Positions 8,378-18,163 are shown, counted from the first letter of the stretch. The stretch: 64,000 bases of DNA from Ferrigenium kumadai (GCF_018324385.1 NZ_AP019536.1:992001-1056000), one strand, 5' to 3'. Numbers and translations: made by a program. The notes: generated from the sequence alone by a model not told the origin.

Positions 8378-9151
8378 ATGGCGATAGAGTTGTTCAATAA
8401 CGGCAAGCACATGTGCCTGATGTTCGACGATCTGGTGGACGATGCCTCCAACGTGGCGGTGCAGGCCAACCAGTTCCTGATCGTGGACAACGGCCACGGT
8501 GCGCTGCTCGACCCGGGCGGCAACATGACTTACAACGGCCTGCTGATGTCGATGCACGGCTACTTCCCGCCCAAGCGGCTCGAATACCTCCTGGCGTCGC
8601 ACGCCGATCCGGACATCATCGCTTCGGTGAACAAGTGGCTGATCCACTCCGACTGCAAGGTACTTATCTCCCAGTTGTGGACGCGCTTTGTTCCGCACTT
8701 CTGCAGCGTGGGCAGTGTCGAAGGGCGTATCGAGGGTATTCCGGACGAGGGCATGAGCCTGCAGCTGGGCGATTGCATCATCAAGGCGATTCCTGCGCAC
8801 TTCATGCATTCGGAAGGCAACTTCCAGTTCTACGATCCGATCAGCAAGATACTGTTCAGCGGCGACATGGGCGCTTCCCTGATGCCTCACGGCAAGGCGG
8901 ATACGCCGGTGGAGGATTTCGATACGCACGTCCCGTATATGGAAGACTTTCACCGCCGTTACATGATCTCCAACAAGATCTGCCGCTACTGGGTGAACAT
9001 GGTGCGCGAGATGGACGTGGAGTGGATCGTGCCGCAACACGGGCGTTCATTCAGGGGAAAACAGATGGTCAACCGCTTCCTCGACTGGGTCGAGCAACAA
9101 CCCTGCGGGATAGACCTGATGACGCAGGACAATTACCGCGTTCCGGCGTAG
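8378..9151 (+). CDS. stand-alone metallo-beta-lactamase/diiron protein (flavodiiron-like, ODP type)
   Basis: A 257-residue MBL-fold protein resembling the diiron half of flavodiiron proteins, without the flavodoxin part. Likely ligands are His75, Asp77 and Asp79 (SHADPDI), His141 or His144, Asp163 (FSGDMGA) and His221 (PQHGRSF). Flavodiiron enzymes have HxExDH at the first site. Here Glu is Asp and the last His is Ile, so the centre is altered. Stand-alone members have been linked to oxygen sensing in chemotaxis, but no chemotaxis gene is near. GGAAGAGAG precedes the ATG. Confidence 0.75.
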   Translation: MAIELFNNGKHMCLMFDDLVDDASNVAVQANQFLIVDNGHGALLDPGGNMTYNGLLMSMHGYFPPKRLEYLLASHADPDIIASVNKWLIHSDCKVLISQLWTRFVPHFCSVGSVEGRIEGIPDEGMSLQLGDCIIKAIPAHFMHSEGNFQFYDPISKILFSGDMGASLMPHGKADTPVEDFDTHVPYMEDFHRRYMISNKICRYWVNMVREMDVEWIVPQHGRSFRGKQMVNRFLDWVEQQPCGIDLMTQDNYRVPA

Positions 9152-9175
9152 CCGAAAAACTACTGGTGAAACAAC

Positions 9176-9223
9176 TAGCCATTCGACTAGGCCGTCAAAA
9201 AACAACGGCCAAGTCGCTGGTTA
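9176..9223 (+). repeat. 48-nt hairpin repeat, copy A
   Basis: Outer arms TAGCCA/TGGTTA, middle arms CGACT/AGTCG and tip GGCCGT/ACGGCC with an A-rich loop. It is one of five copies of a hairpin family in this window, placed 24 bases after the stop of the diiron protein gene. The rest of 9152-9293 is non-coding. Confidence 0.75.
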
Positions 9224-9293
9224 TGCAGTGGTCATCTGCGGCGTTGCGCGGTGCAGCTGACCATCCTCGCTACGTTTTTCAATAGCTGTTAGA

Positions 9294-9701
9294 TCAGTCT
9301 TGCGCCAAGGCGGCTGCGCCAGCACCGGCGATCTGGCCGTCCTGGAACGAACGCACGCCGCTGATGCCGAGGCCGCCGATGATGACGCCGTCGCGTTCCA
9401 GCGGTACGCCGCCTTCTGCGGGAATCACGCCGGGCAGGGCGAGGTGGATCAGGCGTCCGCTCAGCACGGCTTCCTCCGATGCCTTGGTCGGGCGCTGGAA
9501 AGCGATCGCCGCATGCGCCTTGGTGATTGCCGTCTCGACGCTGCCGAACTGGGTGTCGTGGCTGCGCTGCAGGTAGAGCAGGTGACCGCCGTCGTCGACG
9601 ACGGCGATGACCACAAGCCAGCCGTTGCGTTGCGCTTCCGCCTCCGCGGCCGCAGCGACGCGCTTGGCGTCCTCAAGCGTGAGGATGGGCTTGGTCGCCA
9701 T
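9294..9701 (-). CDS. GlcG/HbpS family heme-binding-like protein
   Basis: A 135-residue cytoplasmic protein of the GlcG/HbpS (DUF336) family, seen from LEDAKRVAAAAEAEAQ at the N terminus, the VVIAVVDDGGHLLYLQR strand and the Gly-rich GGVPLERDGVIIGGLGISG segment. Some members bind heme or corrinoid; others sit in glycolate operons. No glc genes are here. The start at 9701 (MATKPILT) is preferred over an upstream ATG at 9809 that would run inside adk. It is the last gene of the lpxK-kdsB-adk string, two bases after the adk stop. Confidence 0.8.
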   Translation of the reverse strand: MATKPILTLEDAKRVAAAAEAEAQRNGWLVVIAVVDDGGHLLYLQRSHDTQFGSVETAITKAHAAIAFQRPTKASEEAVLSGRLIHLALPGVIPAEGGVPLERDGVIIGGLGISGVRSFQDGQIAGAGAAALAQD

Positions 9702-9703
9702 GC

Positions 9704-11138
<1,435 letters not shown>

Positions 11139-11139
<1 letters not shown>

Positions 11140-11324
11140 CAGAGTTTTTCGGCTTCTTCCGGCGTGAGCTTGCGCGCTTCGTCGGCCAGCATCACCGGGA
11201 TGCCGTCATCGATCCTGAAGGCCAGACGGTCCGCCTTGCAGATGAGTTCTTTCTCGGCCTTGTGGTAGATCAGCGGGGATTTGCACAGCGGGCAAACGAG
11301 GATGTCGAGCAGTTTAGCGTCCAT
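11139..11324 (-). CDS. Trm112/YcaR family small zinc-ribbon-like protein
   Basis: A 61-residue protein of the Trm112/YcaR type: [14 protein letters not shown] at the N terminus (Cys11, Cys14) and ELICKAD, then [18 protein letters not shown]. In other organisms Trm112 proteins activate methyltransferases. The role of the bacterial form between lpxK and kdsB is not known. It overlaps the lpxK 3' end by 11 bases and touches kdsB, so it is clearly part of this operon. Confidence 0.88.
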
Positions 11325-12297
11325 GAGGGGCGATCTTTCGCAGTATGTGAGCGGTCAGGGCTGGATCGATCCGGGCGTCCACACGCAACACCCAGTATCG
11401 CTCGTCAGCGAACGCGGCGCATTTTACCGCATCTTTTTCGGTGAGGAGTATCGCATCGCAATCGGCAAAGGCGAGTTCTTCCGCACGATAGGGGTGGTGG
11501 TCGGGGAAGGGGTGTGGCGTGAACGCGATGCCGAGCGACTCCAGGTGCAGGAAATAGCGCCGGGGATTGCCGATGCCGGCGACCGCGTGATTGCGCAGCG
11601 CATGAAAGTGCGCGGCAGTGACGATACGGGCGGGATCGAGCAGGTTATAGAAAACGGCTCCGTCCAGGTTCATGGCGTATTGGCCGGATGTTGTCTCTCC
11701 GCCGTTCACAACGACCGCATCGACCGTCCTCAGGCGCCCGGCAGGTTCGCGCAACGGGCCGGCGGGCAGCAACATTCCGTTGCCCAGGCCGCGCGCGCCG
11801 TCGACGACCGCGATCTCCGCATCGCGTTGGAGGCGGTAGTGTTGCAATCCGTCGTCGCACAACACTACATCGCATTGCGGGTTGGCTTGCAGTCCGGTTT
11901 GCGCGGCCGCGGCTCTATCCTTGCCCACCCATACCGGGCAGAGTTGGCGTCGCGCCATCAGCAGGGGTTCGTCGCCGACGCTGCGCGCATCGCTGTCCAA
12001 TGTGACGGCGCGGGGCTGCCCAGTGTCGCCGCCATGGCCGCGACTGACGATGAGCGGATGCATGCCGCGCTCGATGAGTTGTTGCGCCAAGGCTAGCGTG
12101 AGCGGCGTCTTGCCGGTCCCGCCGACGCTGATGTTGCCGACCACGACGACGGGTACCGGCAGCCTGACGCTATGCAGCAGGCCGGCGCGGTACAGCGCGC
12201 GGCGCAGGGCCGCGAGCAGGCGGAAGATCAGGCTGACGGGATAGAGAATCAGGTGCAGCGGGGTGATGCGGTACCAGTGTCGCTCCAGGCCGGACAT
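11314..12297 (-). CDS. lpxK: tetraacyldisaccharide 4'-kinase
   Basis: Phosphorylates the 4' position of the lipid A disaccharide at the inner membrane. It is 327 residues long with an N-terminal membrane-anchoring helix ([18 protein letters not shown]) and the P-loop [12 protein letters not shown] at 54-65. SRGHGG and [10 protein letters not shown] follow, as expected. It lies two bases after the exbD stop and overlaps the Trm112-like gene. Lipid A kinase coupled to an ExbBD pair is a common betaproteobacterial arrangement. Confidence 0.95.
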   Translation of the reverse strand: MSGLERHWYRITPLHLILYPVSLIFRLLAALRRALYRAGLLHSVRLPVPVVVVGNISVGGTGKTPLTLALAQQLIERGMHPLIVSRGHGGDTGQPRAVTLDSDARSVGDEPLLMARRQLCPVWVGKDRAAAAQTGLQANPQCDVVLCDDGLQHYRLQRDAEIAVVDGARGLGNGMLLPAGPLREPAGRLRTVDAVVVNGGETTSGQYAMNLDGAVFYNLLDPARIVTAAHFHALRNHAVAGIGNPRRYFLHLESLGIAFTPHPFPDHHPYRAEELAFADCDAILLTEKDAVKCAAFADERYWVLRVDARIDPALTAHILRKIAPHGR

Positions 12298-12299
12298 CC

Positions 12300-12719
12300 C
12301 TATTTGGATTGGTTCTGGGTGGTGAAGGTGATGCGTCCGTAACCAGCCAGGCGAGCCGCTTCCATCACGTTGACCACGGCCTGGTGCGGGGTCTTGGCGT
12401 CGGCGTTGATGACGATGGTGGGATCGGTCTGGTCGCCGGCCGCTTTCTTCAGCGAGGCGGCAAGCGCCTCGACGCCGTTGAAGGAGATCGTCTGGTTGTC
12501 GACGGCGTAGTGTTCCGATGCGTCCACTGCGACGTTGATCGGCTTGGCTTCCGCCACCGTGGCATCGCCGCCGGCCTGCGGAAGGTTGATCTGCAGCTCG
12601 GAGAACTTGGCATAGCTGGTGGTGACCATCAGGAAGATGAGGATCACGAGCAGCACGTCGATCATCGGGATCAGGTTGATCTCCGGTTCTTCGCGAGTGC
12701 GTCCGCGCTGGAAGTTCAT
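12300..12719 (-). CDS. exbD: ExbD/TolR family energy-transduction protein
   Basis: A 139-residue inner-membrane protein with one N-terminal membrane helix (IPMIDVLLVILIFLMVTT, residues 17-34) that includes the essential Asp of the proton path, followed by a periplasmic domain. It forms a proton-driven motor with ExbB. No tonB gene is adjacent, so the partner could be TonB elsewhere or an envelope process linked to lpxK. The ATG overlaps the exbB stop by one base. Confidence 0.9.
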   Translation of the reverse strand: MNFQRGRTREEPEINLIPMIDVLLVILIFLMVTTSYAKFSELQINLPQAGGDATVAEAKPINVAVDASEHYAVDNQTISFNGVEALAASLKKAAGDQTDPTIVINADAKTPHQAVVNVMEAARLAGYGRITFTTQNQSK

Positions 12720-13327
12720 TACTTCACCCTTGCGCCGTGGACGATCTCGACCAGCTTGATCGCCTGTTGCTCCATCTCGACGGTCAGGCTGTCCACTTGG
12801 GCGCGGAAGTGGCGGTAAGCGATCATGCTGGGCATGGCCACGATCAGGCCGAACGCCGTGTTGTACAGCGCTACGGAAATACCGTGGGCGAGGACCGCCG
12901 GGCTGTTGCCGGCGGCGCTTTGCGAGCCGAAGATCTCGATCATGCCGACCACCGTGCCGAACAGGCCGAGCAGCGGGCTGATCGAGGCGATGGTGCCAAG
13001 CGTCGTAAGGAAGCGCTCCAGGTCATGAGTGGTTGCGCGTCCCGCTTCCTCGATGGACTCTTTCATCACTTCGGGCGAGCTCTTGATGTTCTTGAGCCCG
13101 GCGGCGAAGATGCGTCCCAGCGGCGAGCTTTCGGCGAGACGGGTCAACATGCCGTCGCTGACGCCGCGCTGCTTTAGTTCCTTGATGACTTCGTCCAGGA
13201 GGGCGGGAGGGGCGACGCGGGCGGAGCGCAGGGAAACCGAACGTTCTGCGATCAGTGCTACCGCGATGATGGATGCGACGATTAAAAACCAGATCGGCCA
13301 GCCGGCCGCTTCTACGATTGCAAACAC
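12719..13327 (-). CDS. exbB: MotA/TolQ/ExbB proton channel family protein
   Basis: A 202-residue membrane protein with three helices (near residues 7-25, 115-135 and 150-170) and the family segment SPLLGLFGTVVGMIEIF. It pairs with ExbD to use the proton gradient. GTG 13327 is chosen because CTGGAGAA lies eight bases before it. The longer frame from 13384 adds 19 residues that are not typical of the family. First gene of the leftward operon through lpxK, kdsB and adk. Its promoter should lie in the AT-rich spacer at 13328-13675. Confidence 0.9.
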   Translation of the reverse strand: MFAIVEAAGWPIWFLIVASIIAVALIAERSVSLRSARVAPPALLDEVIKELKQRGVSDGMLTRLAESSPLGRIFAAGLKNIKSSPEVMKESIEEAGRATTHDLERFLTTLGTIASISPLLGLFGTVVGMIEIFGSQSAAGNSPAVLAHGISVALYNTAFGLIVAMPSMIAYRHFRAQVDSLTVEMEQQAIKLVEIVHGARVK

Positions 13328-13459
13328 GCAGTTTCTCCAGAAGATGTGCTTAAATTGACAGGGCGCAACTGTAGCGTGTCGCACCTAGTTGAGCAACATT
13401 TCTCAGGATTAGCTTTAGCAAGATTTCGCTAACCTGCCATTTGAAAAGAGTATTTCCGT

Positions 13460-13660
13460 TTACCCACAAAAGCTGTGGATAACTTTGTGGATGAATTTTG
13501 CGGTAGGGGTTTAACTCGGCGCCGGATAAGGGTTTTCCTTGAGTTGCCTATTTTTTGGCATGCCATTAACATTATTAAAAACAACGAGTTATCGTAAGTT
13601 AAGTATTTTTGCATAGCGGGTTTTTACGCAAAGCCGCGAATTTCCTCGGGTTGTGGATTA
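13460..13660. other. cluster of four DnaA-box-like 9-mers in an AT-rich spacer
   Basis: The 348-base spacer between the divergent exbB and xseA genes is AT-rich. It carries a perfect DnaA box on the minus strand (TGTGGATAA, 13474-13482) and three one-mismatch boxes: TTACCCACA 13460-13468, TGTGGATGA 13486-13494 and TGTGGATTA 13652-13660. The boxes at 13474 and 13486 are 12 bases apart on the same strand. The spacer must also hold promoters for both genes. A DnaA-titrating or DnaA-regulated site is possible. An origin is not claimed. Confidence 0.45.
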
Positions 13661-13675
13661 ATTTGGATTGTCAAT

Positions 13676-15022
13676 ATGCCTACCGGTCTATTTTTTGAAG
13701 AAAAGAGTCGCGTCTTGCGCGTCGCGGAACTCACCAGTGCAATCAAGAAGTTGCTCGAATCCGAGGTGCCGCTGCTGTGGGTGAGGGGGGAGATCTCCAA
13801 TCTGGTGAAGGCGGCGTCCGGTCACTGGTATTTCGCGCTCAAGGACGACCAGGCGCAGGTGCGCTGCGTGATGTTCCGGCATAAGAATCAATTCCTGAGT
13901 GCGCCGGTTGCCAATGGTTCGCAGGTCGAGGTCCTGGCCGTCGCCACCCTGTACGAGCAGCGCGGCGATTTTCAGCTCACCGTCGAGCAGATGCGTCCGG
14001 CCGGACTGGGCGTGCTCTATGAGCGCTTTGCTCAACTCAAGCTGAAGCTGGAAGCCGAAGGCCTGTTCGATCCGGCGCGCAAACGTCCGTTGCCTCAATA
14101 TCCCAAACGTATCGGCATCGTCACTTCGCCGCAGGCCGCCGCGCTGCGCGATGTGCTGACCACTTTGCGCAGCCGCCTGCCCGGCGTGCCGGTAGTGCTG
14201 TACCCGACCGCGGTGCAGGGCACCGGCAGCGCGGAGCAGATCGCGGCTGCCGTCCGCACCGCGAACCAGCGCGCGGAATGCGACGTGCTCATTGTCTGCC
14301 GCGGCGGCGGCAGCATCGAAGACCTGTGGGCTTTTAACGAAGAGGTCGTGGCGCGCGCCATCGCCGCCAGCGACATTCCGGTCGTCAGTGGCGTCGGCCA
14401 CGAGACCGATTTCACCATCGCCGATTTCGTCGCCGACGAACGCGCGCCGACGCCGACCGCGGCGGCGCAGCGCGTCGTGCCGGACCGCCATGCCCTGATG
14501 CGCGGCTTGCGCGACATCGCGCAACACCTGAGGCGCGCGCAGCGCAACCGTCTGCAGAACGCGATGCAGACGGCGGACTATCTGCAGCGCCGCCTGGTGC
14601 ACCCCGCGCAACAGTTGCAACGCCAGACCCAGCAGCTGGATCAGCTGCACCAGCGCCTGCAGCGTGCCTACGCCTACCGCAGGCAACACCAGCACTGGCA
14701 GTGGCAATCCCTGGCGCAACGCCTGCAGGCAGCGAGCGGAGACTTCGTTCGCCTGCAGGACCGGCAGGCTAACCTCGCGCAGCGCCTGACCCGTGCGATG
14801 CACAACACACAGCAGCGACACGCTTCGCGACTGGAGAACATCGCGCAACACCTCGTCTACCTCGATCCGAAACAGGTTTTCGCTCGCGGCTACAGCATGG
14901 TTCAGGATGCAAATGGCCGCGTCGTGTCGGATGCGGCGACGCTGGCGGCTGGCGACGAGTTGAGGGTCACGTTCGCGAAGGGATGGGCGAAGGCCGAGGT
15001 GAAGGAGACGGGCGGAAAGTAG
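13676..15022 (+). CDS. xseA: exodeoxyribonuclease VII large subunit
   Basis: Large subunit of exonuclease VII, which degrades single-stranded DNA to oligonucleotides. The 448 residues comprise an N-terminal OB fold (about 15-110), the catalytic region (IVTSPQAAALRDVL, CRGGGSIEDLWAFN, GVGHETDFTIADF) and a long coiled-coil C-terminal arm rich in Gln and Arg (about 270-390). The first codon ATG 13676 gives MPTGLFFEEKSRVLRV. xseB is not adjacent. The gene is followed by a non-coding repeat tract. Confidence 0.95.
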   Translation: MPTGLFFEEKSRVLRVAELTSAIKKLLESEVPLLWVRGEISNLVKAASGHWYFALKDDQAQVRCVMFRHKNQFLSAPVANGSQVEVLAVATLYEQRGDFQLTVEQMRPAGLGVLYERFAQLKLKLEAEGLFDPARKRPLPQYPKRIGIVTSPQAAALRDVLTTLRSRLPGVPVVLYPTAVQGTGSAEQIAAAVRTANQRAECDVLIVCRGGGSIEDLWAFNEEVVARAIAASDIPVVSGVGHETDFTIADFVADERAPTPTAAAQRVVPDRHALMRGLRDIAQHLRRAQRNRLQNAMQTADYLQRRLVHPAQQLQRQTQQLDQLHQRLQRAYAYRRQHQHWQWQSLAQRLQAASGDFVRLQDRQANLAQRLTRAMHNTQQRHASRLENIAQHLVYLDPKQVFARGYSMVQDANGRVVSDAATLAAGDELRVTFAKGWAKAEVKETGGK

Positions 15023-15041
15023 GATGGGTTGCGTGAAGCGA

Positions 15042-15087
15042 TAACCAGCGACTTGGTCGCGGTATTTTGCGGCTAGTCGATTGGCTA
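15042..15087 (-). repeat. hairpin repeat, copy E
   Basis: Minus-strand copy of the hairpin family: outer arms TAGCCA/TGGTTA, middle TCGACT/AGTCG, with a shorter and weaker tip (GCCGC/GCGAC-like with G-U pairing). It lies 20 bases after the xseA stop. Confidence 0.6.
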
Positions 15088-15097
15088 TGCAAAGCTA

Positions 15098-15385
15098 CCC
15101 ATCAATCAAAACCGCCGGGGGGGAGCCCGACAGCTAGTCACTTTCTTTTGCGTCGCCAAAAGAAAGTAACCAAAGAAAAGGCGACCCCGGTTTGCCGCCC
15201 CTACGGGGGGCCCTCGATCAGACGCAAACGAGCGGGGCTGCGGAACTCGCGCTTCGCGCTCAGACATAACCAGCGACTTGGCTGGCGTCGCTTGCCAGCT
15301 TAGTCGAATGGCTAGTTGTTTCATCAGTCCTCGCCGACATCCCCTGACCAGCCTGTGCTACTCGGCGGCGCACAGGGGAAGAAAA
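15098..15385 (+). repeat. composite repeat, copy 1
   Basis: A non-coding block in three parts. First is a GC-rich hairpin near 15102-15130 followed by a perfect 11-bp stem (15140-15150 with 15157-15167). Then comes a linker with GGTTTGCCGCC and CTGCGGAACTCGC. Last are hairpin copy D and a CCCCTG...CAGGGG block (about 15326-15381). The same order recurs inverted at 18396-18725 and, without the central hairpin, at 57970-58206. Apparent reading frames through it (for example 15067-15303) look spurious. Confidence 0.75.
15267..15314 (-). repeat. 48-nt hairpin repeat, copy D
   Basis: Minus-strand copy inside composite copy 1. Read on the minus strand it has TAGCCA/TGGTTA, CGACT/AGTCG and a GCTGGC/GCCAGC tip. 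It matches copy C at 18460-18507 almost base for base, as expected of two arms of a larger inverted repeat. Confidence 0.75.
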
Positions 15386-15416
15386 ACGGAAATTCAAAGT
15401 CAAATACATCAACCAA

Positions 15417-15448
15417 AAACTGATGCCGCGCAAGCGCGGCATCAGTTC
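15417..15448 (-). terminator. rho-independent terminator
   Basis: Perfect 13-bp stem (15418-15430 with 15435-15447) around a CAAG loop. On the minus strand it is followed by TTTTTGGTTG, so it suits leftward transcripts, probably from the oxidoreductase gene at 15710-16714. The sequence from 15449 to 15709 shows no gene or clear signal. Confidence 0.75.
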
Positions 15449-15709
15449 TAAATCCACTCAAATCAGCCCCTCACCAAGATCAACAAACGACCCACGACTC
15501 AAATTGCTCTGCTAACGTCTGCTCATCGGCCTAAGCGGACCGAGCCAAAAATTATAGAGGCGGCTGCAATGCAACCAACAGCGGGCATTTGCTGCCACCT
15601 GGATATGATCACGCCCGACCTTGCCGCTCCACAACATTTTCTCAATGATTCTTGTAAAGAATTCCCGCCTTACCTGGACTTTCAGGATGCTCTCCAGACA
15701 AGGCCGTAC

Positions 15710-16714
15710 TCATCGAATCTTCACTACAACCTTGCCTTTGGCGCGCCCAGTTTCGACATAATCCAGAGCTTCCTGTGTCGCCTCGAACGGAAATACCCGA
15801 TCCACGACAGGACATATCGCACCGGAATCAATGAGCGCAGCGATCTGGCGCAACTGGCCGCCGCTTGCTTTCATAAAAAGAAATGAATAATCGATACCAC
15901 GGCGCTTGGCTTTTCTTCTGATGCCCGTGCTCAAAAGCCGCATGACTTGCTTCACAAACCAGGGGGCCTTGATTGCATCTGCGAACTCGGGAACGGGAGG
16001 GCCGGAAATGGAGATGAGTTTCCCGCCGGGCTTAAGCACACTCAGGGACTTCTCAAGTGTCTTGTTGTCCTGACTATTCAGAACCACATCGTAGCCAAGC
16101 AGGCTTTTTTCGAAATCATCCTTCTTGTAGTCGATTACGATATCGGCACCGAGGCGCTTTACCCAGTCCACATTGGCCGTGCTCGTCGTCGTCGCCACGA
16201 ACGCACCGAGATGTTTCGCCAACTGAATTGCAATTATCCCGACGCCGCCGGAGCCAGCCTGAATGAAAATCTTTTGCCCCTTCTTCAACTTTGCCGTTTC
16301 GATCAACGCCTGCCACGCGGTCAACCCGACCAGAGGGATGGAGGCCGCTTCTTCCATGGAGAGTGATTTAGGCTTGATCGCGAGCGAGTCTTCCTTGATC
16401 GCAATCAGTTCGGCGAATGCACCGATCCGGAAGTCGTCCGGCCGGGAATAGACCTCGTCGCCGGGCTTGAATTTCTTCACCCGCCCCCCGACGCGAACCA
16501 CAACTCCGGCCACGTCATGACCAAGGACGAGTGGAAAGCGATAGGGCAGGAGGAGTTTGAACTCGCCGCTTTTGATCTTGCCGTCCAACGGATTCACGCC
16601 AGCGGCATGCACCTGGACCAATACTTCGTTCTCGCCCAGTTCGGGTTCGGGCATGTCGCCAAGGCGCATGCGGCCTTTTTTTCCATAACGTTCCAGAATT
16701 ATTGCTTTCATCAT
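15710..16714 (-). CDS. zinc-type alcohol dehydrogenase-like / quinone oxidoreductase (MDR family)
   Basis: A 334-residue medium-chain dehydrogenase/reductase. It has the GroES-like half with AAGVNPLDGKIKSGE and LGHDVAGVV, and a Rossmann half with the NADP-binding QAGSGGVGIIAIQLAK. The zinc-binding Cys/His set of classical alcohol dehydrogenases is missing, which points to a zeta-crystallin/quinone reductase type. The substrate is unknown. Two ATG codons stand at 16714 and 16711. Same strand as the SDR gene, 58 bases downstream of it and probably co-controlled by the HxlR regulator. Confidence 0.85.
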   Translation of the reverse strand: MMKAIILERYGKKGRMRLGDMPEPELGENEVLVQVHAAGVNPLDGKIKSGEFKLLLPYRFPLVLGHDVAGVVVRVGGRVKKFKPGDEVYSRPDDFRIGAFAELIAIKEDSLAIKPKSLSMEEAASIPLVGLTAWQALIETAKLKKGQKIFIQAGSGGVGIIAIQLAKHLGAFVATTTSTANVDWVKRLGADIVIDYKKDDFEKSLLGYDVVLNSQDNKTLEKSLSVLKPGGKLISISGPPVPEFADAIKAPWFVKQVMRLLSTGIRRKAKRRGIDYSFLFMKASGGQLRQIAALIDSGAICPVVDRVFPFEATQEALDYVETGRAKGKVVVKIR

Positions 16715-16772
16715 GTTTGTTCTCTGCGAAATAGGGATGGGTGTGTCAGGTAGGACGGTTCATGCGTTGACA

Positions 16773-17615
16773 TCAACGACTGTGCGGCGCAGGGTTATCA
16801 TCGAGCCGCAGATCCTTGCGAAGTGCAGCGTCGACAATTCCGGCAGGTGCAAATCGGCGCAGGAATCGAAGCCTGCTGGCGAGCCCCTCGGGTGTGTAAC
16901 GGTGTTTCGGGTGGGCGGCGGTCGCGGCTTTCAGCACGGTGTCGGCAACGACACTGGGAGGCTGGGCATTTGCCATCACCTCCTGTATGCGTTTGTTCAC
17001 TGTGGCGCGGTTCGCGTGGTATTCATCGAGCTTGGCATCAGCTTCGAGCATGTTTGCATCGAACGGTGTCTTGGTGTAGGCCGGCTCGATAACCGAAACG
17101 CGGATGCCGCGCGTGCGCAGCTCGTGATCAAGCGATTCGGAATAGCCTGCGATTGCATGTTTGCTTGCCGCATAAAGCGCCCCGTATGGCATGGGCAAAA
17201 AACCAAGCACCGAGCCGATATTGAGAATACGACCACTCCCTTGTTGCCGCATGTAAGGCACAACGGCTCGGGTCAGGCGGAGGACACCGAAGAAGTTTGT
17301 CTCGAAGATCGACTTGGCCTGTTCGATCGAAACCTCTTCCGCTCCGGCTGGCGCAACGCCGAAACCGGCGTTGTTCACCAGCAAGTCGATACGGCCGGCA
17401 CGCCGCATGACTTCTTGAACGAGGGCTTCGACGGAGTCGTCGCTGTTTACATCCAGAGGAAGCATCTCGAACAGTCGCTGACCGGCCCCCGGGGCTGCCC
17501 TTCTGCTGGTGCCGAATACCCTGTAGCCAGCCTTGGCCAGACGCTCCGCTGTGGCTTCTCCGATGCCTGAAGATGCTCCTGTTATGAGGGCGACACGCTT
17601 ATTGTTATTGCTCAT
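16773..17615 (-). CDS. short-chain dehydrogenase/reductase
   Basis: A 280-residue classical SDR: TGASSGIG cofactor motif at 12-19, NNAG at 81-84, catalytic Ser135, Tyr148 and Lys152 (YAASK). Length and C-terminal region match oxidoreductases that act on small carbonyl compounds. The substrate is not evident. AAGGAGATT lies before the ATG. Divergent from the HxlR gene across a spacer carrying three direct repeats, so expression is likely controlled by that regulator. Confidence 0.9.
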   Translation of the reverse strand: MSNNNKRVALITGASSGIGEATAERLAKAGYRVFGTSRRAAPGAGQRLFEMLPLDVNSDDSVEALVQEVMRRAGRIDLLVNNAGFGVAPAGAEEVSIEQAKSIFETNFFGVLRLTRAVVPYMRQQGSGRILNIGSVLGFLPMPYGALYAASKHAIAGYSESLDHELRTRGIRVSVIEPAYTKTPFDANMLEADAKLDEYHANRATVNKRIQEVMANAQPPSVVADTVLKAATAAHPKHRYTPEGLASRLRFLRRFAPAGIVDAALRKDLRLDDNPAPHSR

Positions 17616-17658
17616 GACTTAAATCTCCTTGTGTGGTGGGTTGCTTCCTGTCAAACTG

Positions 17659-17715
17659 TTACTATCAATTCGAGAGTGATATTACTATCAATTTGAAACC
17701 GTGTCGCTATCAAAA
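17659..17715. promoter_or_regulatory. three spaced direct repeats, likely HxlR operator
   Basis: TTACTATCAATT occurs at 17659-17670 and again, identical, at 17682-17693. A third, degenerate copy (TCGCTATCAAAA) is at 17704-17715. Spacings are 23 and 22 bases, about two DNA turns. They lie between the divergent SDR and HxlR genes, the third abutting the HxlR start. Repeats on one helix face upstream of an HxlR gene are expected of its operator. Function is inferred from position. Confidence 0.6.
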
Positions 17716-17719
17716 TAGT

Positions 17720-18163
17720 ATGGACGATAAAAATACTTGCAATGACCCGTGCCCCATATCTCGCAGCTTGGCTTTTGCCGGCGACGCTTGGAGTCTGTTG
17801 ATACTGCGGGACGCACATGGCGGCCTAACGCGCTTTGATCAATTCCGGAAAAGCATTGGCATCGCCCCGACGATCCTGACCCGGCGGCTGGCTATGCTTA
17901 CTGAGGAGGGGTTGCTAGAGAAACGGCGCTACTCTGAGCACCCCCCGCGGGAGGAATATGTGTTGACCGCTGCCGGGCGCGACTTTCTGCCGGTGCTTTT
18001 CATGATTGGAGCGTGGGGACGCCAATATCGTGGCGGAGGTAAATTGGTGCGCTTTCTGGATGCTGAAACAGGGACAGAAATTAAAGCGGTGGCCGTGGAT
18101 GAAGTCACCGGGGCCAAGATCGGGACTCGTCCGATACGCATCGTCACCCCCGATGAAGACTGA
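17720..18163 (+). CDS. HxlR family winged-helix transcriptional regulator
   Basis: A 147-residue regulator with the HxlR fold: CPISRSLAFAGDAWSLLILRDAHGG, then FDQFRKSIGIAPTILTRRLAMLTEEGLLEKR with the recognition helix and wing. Cys7 and Cys11 near the N terminus are placed like the redox or aldehyde-sensing Cys of HxlR proteins such as HypR/YodB. ATG 17720 is preferred over the frame from 17633, which would run through the operator repeats. No strong ribosome site is seen. Divergent from the SDR and oxidoreductase genes, its likely targets. Confidence 0.9.
   Translation: MDDKNTCNDPCPISRSLAFAGDAWSLLILRDAHGGLTRFDQFRKSIGIAPTILTRRLAMLTEEGLLEKRRYSEHPPREEYVLTAAGRDFLPVLFMIGAWGRQYRGGGKLVRFLDAETGTEIKAVAVDEVTGAKIGTRPIRIVTPDED

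Noticed and set aside
13460-13660. Chromosome origin
   Set aside because: The DnaA boxes are suggestive, but dnaA, dnaN, gyrB, rpmH and parAB are all absent from the surroundings. I keep it as a box cluster only.
15067-15303. A 78-codon frame with a basic product (LLRRQKKVTKEKA)
   Set aside because: It runs through composite repeat copy 1. A similar frame recurs in copy 3 (58017-58271). The shared features are the DNA hairpins, not a conserved protein.
15569-15886. A 105-codon plus-strand frame
   Set aside because: Its 3' half overlaps the oxidoreductase gene on the other strand. No ribosome site or family is seen.
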